From the NCBI GenBank assembly GCA_027946555.1, contig JAPEVC010000455.1, forward strand, positions 1-10,705: a stretch of 10,705 bases of DNA, written 5' to 3'. Origin of the DNA: Gnomoniopsis sp. IMI 355080. Its lineage: Eukaryota > Ascomycota > Sordariomycetes > Diaporthales > Gnomoniaceae. Below, one piece after another: positions 1 to 5,917 of this stretch. Position 1 is the first letter of the stretch. Each line of letters begins with the position of its first letter. Below the pieces are notes generated by a model. It ran no database searches. It was not told the origin of the DNA and saw only the letters and a program-made list of their open reading frames with translations. The position numbers were made by a program, and so were the translations under genes.

Positions 1-596
1 CCAAAAATAGAGATGGCTGAGATCCAAATTCACATACAAGCCTGATCATACTAAGTTAATGGCTAATCAAGTGTGGTGGGCAATTAGTCTAGTCTTCTGA
101 TAGTTTTACTCAATCACATGCGTTTCGACAGCATTTCATTGGCACCTAGACCAATCAGTCTGAGGCATGCATCTCATCAATAGTTCGATCATTCGTACAA
201 ATTTTCATCGTCTCACTTCTTCTCTAGGCAAAGGGCTGCTGCCATAGCCTGAAAATGCAAGTGATCTGGAGTGCGAAGTCTTGGACCGACCAGTCTTAGT
301 GTAGAAGACTGAGGCCTTAGATACAAAGCTAGTGCTCAGGACGCAGATAGGTAGGGTCTAATGGGAATTAAAGCTGTTCCAATCGTAACATGCAGAACTT
401 TCCTAATGCACGTGATGTATACAGATCAGAATCACATTGCAGAACTAGGGTGGACTGGAGAGAAGTCAGGTAAGTCATCCTCTGAAACTTTTATTTTATT
501 GCTCAATCCTGTTCATTGAATAAATCACTTACACCTCATGCCCCATATTTCCATACTATCTTCACAGATTTGCCCCAAAGAGGGACCAAACGAAAA
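1..596. other. Left flank: no recognised gene, possible 5' exon and leader intron of the next gene
   Basis: This AT-leaning stretch has no long open frame and no tRNA-like structure that I can see. A CCAAT box (151-155), and another in inverted orientation as ATTGG (138-142), could belong to the promoter of the cysteine-rich gene to the right, but this is only motif spotting. A credible spliceosomal intron (donor GTAAGT at 470, acceptor TTCACAG ending at 567) lies at the right end, so the transcript probably starts inside this region. A 7-bp inverted repeat at 291-311 is too short to mean much. Confidence 0.5.
470..567 (+). other. Predicted spliceosomal intron upstream of the cysteine-rich gene (98 bp)
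   Basis: The donor GTAAGT (470-475) and the acceptor TTCACAG (ending at 567) are both strong fungal matches. The branch point is weaker (an ACTTAC around 527-532). Splicing joins an open frame running from about 355 to the frame of the cysteine-rich protein, with in-frame ATGs at 361, 406 and 415. The intron is therefore either in the 5' leader or interrupts a longer coding sequence. There is no transcript evidence, so its role is inferred from splice signals alone. Confidence 0.5.
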
Positions 597-1103
597 ATGT
601 GTTTGGCGATTTATAAGAAATGTCCCTGCGGGAGCATCGACCAGCGCGGTGCAACGCTCCCGTGCGAGAAAGCGTTCGTCGAGGACAACAGAGGCAAGAA
701 CCGCGCGCACCGGAAAATGCTCCTAGAAAAACATCTCGACCGATGTGAGGATTGCTGGACGTGGCGGGAGTCCGACAAAGACCGAGGGCTGCCAATGCCG
801 GATTGCGACTTTCGGCTCCGTGCTCTCCAAGACGGCATGTACCAGGTGTTTTGCTCGAATGTCATCAAGATACAGAAAGAACAGTATTGCTGCGAGAACT
901 GTTGTGGGCGGCGGTGCAAGATTGCCCCCAGCGCGGGCGGTGTGCTAACACAGCATGCAACTGCCAAAGTGGAGAAAACTGCCATTGCGCAGAATAATAT
1001 CGCAGTGGCTGAGGCGTTCGAGGCAAGTCCTGTCCCGGAACCTGGCAGCAGAGGTAAGAAGACACTGAGAGGAAGTGGTGATGGACCGCAACAACAAGAA
1101 TGA
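597..1103 (+). CDS. Small cysteine-rich protein of unknown function (168 aa)
   Basis: I do not recognise a named family. The protein begins Met-Cys and carries 13 cysteines within its first 107 residues: C2, a CxC at 9-11, C23, a CxxC at 50-53, C70, C86, and a dense CC-x2-CC-x3-C block at 98-107. The spacing suggests zinc binding or a compact disulfide or metal fold. There is no signal peptide or membrane segment, so it is probably intracellular. Residues from about 110 on are low-complexity and rich in Ala, Glu and Gly, probably disordered. The start at 597 is the first ATG in this frame without splicing, and short fungal proteins opening with Met-Cys followed by a CxC are common. If the intron at 470-567 is coding, translation could begin at 361, 406 or 415 and add up to 46 residues. 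A possible second intron (GTAAGA donor at 1054, CTGCAG acceptor ending at 1130) would replace the C-terminus and end at 1153. Confidence 0.55.
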   Translation: MCLAIYKKCPCGSIDQRGATLPCEKAFVEDNRGKNRAHRKMLLEKHLDRCEDCWTWRESDKDRGLPMPDCDFRLRALQDGMYQVFCSNVIKIQKEQYCCENCCGRRCKIAPSAGGVLTQHATAKVEKTAIAQNNIAVAEAFEASPVPEPGSRGKKTLRGSGDGPQQQE

Positions 1104-1689
1104 TACCCTCACCACCGTGTGTTGCTGCAGAGAGACGGATGACTTTTATCTAACGAGCATGTGCTGAAGGCCCACGGGGAGACGTATCGAGAAGAAGACG
1201 GGGTTTGTTCCCCCGCCTTGGACACAAAATAGCTGCAGCATGGGATAACGCGATGGCAACGAAGCAGGACCACCACTAAAGCGAAGATACACGGCCGGGG
1301 CTCCAGGCGGGGGGGGGGGATCACAAAGTCAGATAATAAGTGGATCTGATGAAGGTATCCTCGACAAGTTGCGTAGCCAGCGTATTAGACGTTGGTGCCG
1401 AATGTTGAACATATTCCGACGCCGAGACTTGGCCGTACCACAATGAATGGGCGGAGAGAGTCAAGCTTTGTTGGGATTTCGGCTTTGCCTATGGAGTTTT
1501 GGGCATAGAGGCATGGAGTCTTGGAAAATACCAAGGTCGTATGAGAATTCCTGAACATTGAGAAAAGTCACATCTTGTTCTTCATTTGGACAGCATGCTC
1601 TTAAAGCTGAATTGGCTATGCGCACTGGGTTGCCTTGCATACCGAAATCACTCGGATGTTGTCCGCTCCATTCAGAGCCAGTCAATCAC
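1104..1689. other. Intergenic region between the cysteine-rich gene and the NRDE2 3' end
   Basis: These 586 bp separate a rightward and a leftward gene, so they should hold both 3' untranslated regions and terminators. The only striking element is a G run at 1309-1319. Two short leftward open frames (1109-1324 and 1461-1685) have no recognisable domain and look like chance. I see no RNA gene or mobile element. Confidence 0.5.
1309..1319 (+). repeat. Mononucleotide run of 11 G
   Basis: The sequence reads GGCGG followed by uninterrupted G to 1319; the pure run is 11 G. It lies in the intergenic space downstream of both flanking genes. Such homopolymers are length-variable and are also frequent assembly or sequencing error points. 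Confidence 0.9.
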
Positions 1690-4600
1690 TTATCCATGCC
1701 TCCTAGACCTTTTCGCCCACTCGGTACTGAACTCGTCCAGGTCCACACACATTCTCAAACCCTTCATGGTCATCGCATTCCAGACGTCCCGGAGCTCACT
1801 GCTCTCCATGTCTCTCAGCAGCGTGGTGAACGCCTCCATCGCCAGCTCCTTTGACCGCGGACACGCACCAAGCGCTCGATAATAAACCTCCTTGGCCTTG
1901 CCACGCAGCACTTCCTTGTTCCTCGCGCAAAAGCGCACATAGGAGAGCCACAAGCCCACGTTGCCTTTGCACGCATCGCTGTCGAGAGCGCGTTCAAAGG
2001 CCGTGCGGACGGAGTGGGCGGAGCCGAAGCTCTGCATTTCGTGTTGGATCGCAAAGAGGCGGCTGGTGAGGCAGTCGTTGGATTTGGTCAGCACGTGTGT
2101 GCGTAGGAGGTCGCGCACGGGGTCTTTGAGGAGAAGGCTGGTGTCGGCCCAGGTATAGAGGGCGAGGAACATCGTATTCGTGGGGAAGAGGACGATGAAT
2201 TTGTAAAGCTGTTCGCGAAGGTAAGTCGGTCGGAAGGGGCCTCTGGTGGCATGAAGGTAGAGGAGATGCGCTGCGAATTGTAGGAGCCGCTCAAGAGAGC
2301 TAGATGACCCGTGACCTCGGGTGACGGCTTCGGCTGTAAAGGTGTGAATGGCGTCCATCGAGGCCTGTATGTCTCCCTGTCGGGGGGTGGGCTCCGTAGT
2401 GCCCACCACATGGGAGACGTACTCGAGCAGCGCAAAGGTCTCGGTGAATAATGTGGCTTGGTGGATGTTTCCAGAAGAAAGCAGGAAATCGCAGCTTGCC
2501 GAGAGTGTCTGCCGTGCCTTCAACAACTGGCTGGACGTGGTGGACAGCTCGATATCGGCTGTTGTGCCGGCCTTGGATGCAGAGATGCACCGAGCAAGAG
2601 CGCCTTTCATGTCACCTACCTCAAGCTCTAGCCAGGCCCAGGTAGTATAAAGCCTTTCCTTGTCGCGAAGATCCTGGCTTGTGGCAGACATAAGAACAGT
2701 TCTGGCAACGTCCAAATGTCCACTTCGCCACTCGGCGACAGCGTAGGCCTCATAGAGCCGCGTATCATTTGGCCATTTCTTCAGTAAAGCTTTTGCAGCT
2801 TTTTTGATAGTGACCGGGTTCTTGTTCCAGGACAACCCCAGGCTATATTTGGCAATTGGTCCATATCCAAAAATAGTGGCAAGTTGAATCGTCGCTGACA
2901 GAGCTAGGTCAGATTCCGGTGAAGGATCATGATCGAAATACCGGAACCAGTTAGAATCTGAGAAAATGACATCCACAGATTCTGCAAATCGATGGCCACG
3001 CGAGGAGAATCGCGGCGGTTTCCTCGAATCATCTTCAGCACCACCGCGGTTCTCAACGTTTGGTGTTGCAAGTCGTGCGCTGTCGCAGGACACGAATGGG
3101 TCGCGGCGGGCGGCCTGGATCGTATCCCCTGTCTCCATTGGAGGTGCGGGAAGTTGGCAGAACAAGAGAAAGCCATGCAAGACGGCAGCCTGCACCTTTG
3201 GCATCATGGCAACAGGATAGGGAATGTGAAAGAGCAACGCCTCTAAATCTGCAAACATGACCACCCGGAATGGGTCTTCTTCCGTTCCCTCGTCGAGGGT
3301 CCGCGCGGGTAACGCCGCACTACGGCTCCTCTGCGTCTCCACGAAGGCCCATGCTTTGTAGACGTCCCTTGTATCAGGCACAGCCGGAGAAGCCTCTGTC
3401 TTCGCTTCTGGCAGATCTGCCATGTCCTCGGCCTCGGTGAAATGGCACCAGCCCTTGGCACCGTCCTCACCAATGCGTGGGACTTCACTTTCCCAAAAGT
3501 CCCTGAATGATGACATGAGTTCGGCACTATCTAGTCCTGAGTCATCCACAGGTCTAGCAAACGTGAGCTCCAACATTGCCTGCCACGCTGCTATAGCGAG
3601 CTCAGTATAACCAGCGTCGCGGATGAAGCTCGTAAGCCTCAGGAAAAAGTAAGTCATTTCATCACAAATGCTACTCAGGGTACCCGAAACATCGCTCCGC
3701 GTATCACAGACCTCTTGTAAAGACTTGCCTTCAGACAAACGGATCGCATCTTGGATAGTCTCGGCTAGATCCTGTTGTAAGCGCTGTAACTGTGCCACAT
3801 GCATTTGCTTGAGCCGAGGAAATGCGAAAGTAGTCATGTTGCAGAGCTCATGATCCAAGTGGGCTTTCCGCAAGGCAAAGCTGTGAGGTTGTAGACTAAG
3901 GTCTTCCCACCGCTTTGCAAGGACTTTGCCGCTCCAGACCCGCGCACCTTCGCGCATCAATCTCAGAAGCACTCTCTGCTTATCGAACTCGTTTGCTGCA
4001 TTTGGCAGAGCCTCCTCCAAGAGCGCGAGCCTCATGCTAGCCAATCCTTTGGCTTCTTCGTCTGTCCGGTCTTGGCGAGCATTTTCGTCAAGCCGCAGCA
4101 AGGTCTCCTGTAAATCGACGAGCTCAAGCCATGCATCGATATCCTCCGGATGATCCTTGACTTGGCTTGATAGCTCGATTGACCTTTGCTTGCTGGGATT
4201 ACCAGCGTCGAGGTTGGCTTCGAACTCTGACTCTGACGTGTCTGCGGACTCCAAATCGCTGTCCACGAAATCGCGGGCCTTGGCCTTTCCCTGGATGGAC
4301 CGATAGTTGGGTGCGTCATCCCCTGATGCCTCACGGTCATCACCATTGGGGTCTTTGGCTTTCCGGGATGTTGAAAGGGGCAGAAAATCCGGCTCATCTT
4401 CAAGCCCGTGAGCCTCCTTTGACGCCGGCTCGGAGCGCAACCTGAAGATGCGTGTCTTCTTCCGCGCAGCTTTGGACAAGATGGATCTGTCACGGAAGGC
4501 GGAGGGCCCTTCTCCAGACTTGTTTCCAAGACTGAATAGCTCTTTTGAGCCATCGTAGATGAATCTAAGACGGCCATTGGCACCCATAACTCTGCTTGCA

Positions 4601-4959
4601 CCGAAGCGGCGATAAGAAGGGATCTTGGACCGCTCATTGGAACCATAACGCACAATCATAGGGTCGCCTCTCTTGTCGAAGACGTAGAGAGGGTCCTCCC
4701 GCGGAGCCGGGGCCAGCGGTCGACTCTCAGGGCTGGCACTGCGTAAAGGTGGGCGGTCATGGCGGCGGTGGTGGGGGCGAGATGTGGTATGCCTACTGCG
4801 GTGTTTACGACGGTGTTCTTCTTCTTCTGGGTGGCGGTCGTGACCTCTTTGGATATCCTTGCCCTCAGGCTCTGGCTCAGCAGGCTGCGAGGGTGTGATA
4901 TCATCACGTTTCCGTTTGAAGGAGGCGAATTTTGGCACGACGGGCTTTTTGGTATCCAT
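1690..4959 (-). CDS. NRDE2: NRDE-2 family nuclear RNA interference/RNA surveillance protein (1089 aa)
   Basis: This is a full-length, intronless homolog of C. elegans NRDE-2, human NRDE2 and S. pombe Nrl1. The family acts in the nucleus, binding the exosome helicase MTR4/Mtl1 and affecting splicing, cryptic-transcript turnover and, in worms, nuclear RNAi. The N-terminus has the family opening (PKFASFKRKR, residues 9-18), a His/Arg-rich acidic-basic tract (45-71), the conserved block DPLYVFDKRGDP through IPSYRRFG (89-120), and an NYRSIQGKAK motif (218-227). The helical repeat core starts near 258. It includes the conserved WAFVETQRSR ... ARTLDEGTEEDPFRVVMF segment (537-569) and HAT/TPR-like repeats around 725-795 and 1000-1047. 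Length fits the family (about 1000-1200). The ATG at 4959 has G at -3 and G at +4 and is the first in frame. Upstream, the gene diverges from the chloride transporter. The Mtl1-binding role is inferred from homologs. Confidence 0.95.
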   Translation of the reverse strand: MDTKKPVVPKFASFKRKRDDITPSQPAEPEPEGKDIQRGHDRHPEEEEHRRKHRSRHTTSRPHHRRHDRPPLRSASPESRPLAPAPREDPLYVFDKRGDPMIVRYGSNERSKIPSYRRFGASRVMGANGRLRFIYDGSKELFSLGNKSGEGPSAFRDRSILSKAARKKTRIFRLRSEPASKEAHGLEDEPDFLPLSTSRKAKDPNGDDREASGDDAPNYRSIQGKAKARDFVDSDLESADTSESEFEANLDAGNPSKQRSIELSSQVKDHPEDIDAWLELVDLQETLLRLDENARQDRTDEEAKGLASMRLALLEEALPNAANEFDKQRVLLRLMREGARVWSGKVLAKRWEDLSLQPHSFALRKAHLDHELCNMTTFAFPRLKQMHVAQLQRLQQDLAETIQDAIRLSEGKSLQEVCDTRSDVSGTLSSICDEMTYFFLRLTSFIRDAGYTELAIAAWQAMLELTFARPVDDSGLDSAELMSSFRDFWESEVPRIGEDGAKGWCHFTEAEDMADLPEAKTEASPAVPDTRDVYKAWAFVETQRSRSAALPARTLDEGTEEDPFRVVMFADLEALLFHIPYPVAMMPKVQAAVLHGFLLFCQLPAPPMETGDTIQAARRDPFVSCDSARLATPNVENRGGAEDDSRKPPRFSSRGHRFAESVDVIFSDSNWFRYFDHDPSPESDLALSATIQLATIFGYGPIAKYSLGLSWNKNPVTIKKAAKALLKKWPNDTRLYEAYAVAEWRSGHLDVARTVLMSATSQDLRDKERLYTTWAWLELEVGDMKGALARCISASKAGTTADIELSTTSSQLLKARQTLSASCDFLLSSGNIHQATLFTETFALLEYVSHVVGTTEPTPRQGDIQASMDAIHTFTAEAVTRGHGSSSSLERLLQFAAHLLYLHATRGPFRPTYLREQLYKFIVLFPTNTMFLALYTWADTSLLLKDPVRDLLRTHVLTKSNDCLTSRLFAIQHEMQSFGSAHSVRTAFERALDSDACKGNVGLWLSYVRFCARNKEVLRGKAKEVYYRALGACPRSKELAMEAFTTLLRDMESSELRDVWNAMTMKGLRMCVDLDEFSTEWAKRSRRHG

Positions 4960-4987
4960 GTCGCCTGGAGTTTCTGGCCTTCACCAT
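4904..4987 (-). promoter_or_regulatory. Candidate overlapping uORF at the NRDE2 start
   Basis: An ATG at 4987-4985, with A at -3 and G at +4, lies 28 nt upstream of the NRDE2 ATG in another frame. Its 27-codon reading frame runs over the NRDE2 start and stops at 4904. If the transcript begins upstream of 4987, this would lower NRDE2 translation. If the leader is shorter than about 26 nt, it is irrelevant. Only the sequence supports it. Confidence 0.3.
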
Positions 4988-5025
4988 GCTGCGTAGAGGT
5001 GAGCGGGTGAACTGCCAATGACCAT
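4981..5025 (-). promoter_or_regulatory. Candidate 14-codon uORF in the NRDE2 leader
   Basis: ATG at 5025-5023 opens a 14-residue frame that ends in TGA at 4983-4981, 21 nt before the NRDE2 start codon. It overlaps the second upstream ATG (4987) in a different frame. A CCAAT box (5015-5019, plus strand) overlaps it, which would argue that this stretch is promoter and not leader. The call depends on the unknown transcription start. Confidence 0.25.
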
Positions 5026-5666
5026 GTTCAAGGGCCATGTCGCGTCTTGATTATTCAAACAGAGTCGCTACAAGATACGATGTTGTTGTAACTCCAGGCG
5101 CACAGACCACCTGGTCGGACCCTGACAGCCCTGGGAGCAAGCCCTGAAATAGCATCCAGGTTGTCCGCAGAGTGTTTGGTAGCGGGTCTCGGCAAAGGCC
5201 GCTAGGAGCCTTATCCGGCATAGCCTTCATGTCATGCTGGATGGATGACAGGCGTTTGGCGCGAGCACTCTAGGCACGTTCTGTACAAGGCATGCCTGAG
5301 GTCCATCATATTACCTAAATTAAGAAAACAAGGGCTCATGTGCTCACCAGGGTCCTTTGACCATTCCAGTCACACGATGTGCCAAGTTTGGGATTCACAC
5401 AGCCTCCGCAGACCCAGACGTCCCTGCTCGCCCATGTGAACATGCCGACCAGACCGCCGACATGGATTTGCCGGGCGCGATATGCGCTCCTGTCTCCTCT
5501 TTGATAAAGCGGTCGCGGAGCCAAAAGCCGAAGCTATAGCAGGCAAGCAGCAAGCTGAAAGCAACACCCAAACCTTAGACATAGCCTTGCATAAGACCCA
5601 AAGCCTCACCACACGCCAAGCCGAAGGATCACAGACATCTTCCTCCTGATTCTACATTCTTCTTCC

Positions 5667-5753
5667 ATGAAATCACACCTCGCTCACCCAACCACCCCAG
5701 CATTCGACCCGCAAAAGCGACCCAAGCAATTGCATCACCGCCCTGCGCTGTAA
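5667..5753 (+). promoter_or_regulatory. Candidate 28-codon uORF upstream of the CLC gene
   Basis: ATG at 5667 opens a 28-residue frame ending in TAA at 5751-5753, about 165 nt before the main start. It would lie in the leader only if transcription starts left of 5667. The peptide has no recognisable feature. Confidence 0.2.
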
Positions 5754-5764
5754 CGGGAAGTGGG

Positions 5765-5782
5765 TCTTCTTCCTCCTCCTTC
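5765..5782 (+). promoter_or_regulatory. CT-rich tract upstream of the CLC transporter gene
   Basis: This is an unbroken run of 18 C and T residues, about 135 nt before the start codon, within a wider pyrimidine-rich stretch (from about 5640). In filamentous fungi, such tracts often mark core promoters or transcription starts. I infer a start near here but cannot place it. Confidence 0.35.
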
Positions 5783-5846
5783 GATTCGTCAACCACCACC
5801 GCTCCGACTGCTGCATCTCGCGAACCTACGCCTGTCCGCCTACGAC

Positions 5847-5870
5847 ATGCTCGACAACGCCTATCCTTGA
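5847..5870 (+). promoter_or_regulatory. Candidate minimal uORF (MLDNAYP) in the CLC leader
   Basis: ATG at 5847 with A-C at -2/-1 and G at -3 encodes seven residues and stops at TGA 5868-5870, leaving 47 nt to the transporter ATG. Because it lies so close to the main start, it is very likely within the mRNA leader. A short uORF with this spacing could allow reinitiation. Function is inference only. Confidence 0.4.
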
Positions 5871-5917
5871 TCTTTGCGAGCTCGTTCTAGCTTGGACCTA
5901 GCACAAACCTTCTAGCC

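Larger units (their letters stand above)
4960..5917. promoter_or_regulatory. Divergent intergenic promoter region between NRDE2 and the CLC transporter gene
   Basis: The 958 bp between two divergently transcribed genes must hold both promoters and 5' leaders. Toward the transporter, the top strand becomes strongly pyrimidine-rich (for example 18 pyrimidines at 5765-5782), as is common around transcription starts of filamentous ascomycetes. A CCAAT box lies at 5015-5019. No clear TATA box is visible. Short open frames here (such as those at 5245-5439 and 5370-5612) show no recognisable protein and are probably chance. Confidence 0.6.

Noticed and set aside
291..311. 7-bp inverted repeat with 7-nt loop (CAGTCTT...AAGACTG)
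   Set aside because: Too short to separate from chance in a window of this size, with no poly-T or RNA-gene context.
611..985. Leftward 124-codon open frame opposite the cysteine-rich gene
   Set aside because: It is antisense to the better-supported cysteine-rich frame, has no recognisable domain and reads like a mirror of Cys/Ser-rich codons.
1109..1685. Two small leftward open frames in the intergenic region (1109-1324, 1461-1685)
   Set aside because: No domain, no clear start context, and they lie where the 3' ends of both neighbours should be. I treat them as chance.
4032..4655. Leftward 207-codon open frame inside NRDE2 in another frame
   Set aside because: It lies fully within the conserved NRDE2 coding sequence on the same strand and shows no protein-like pattern of its own.
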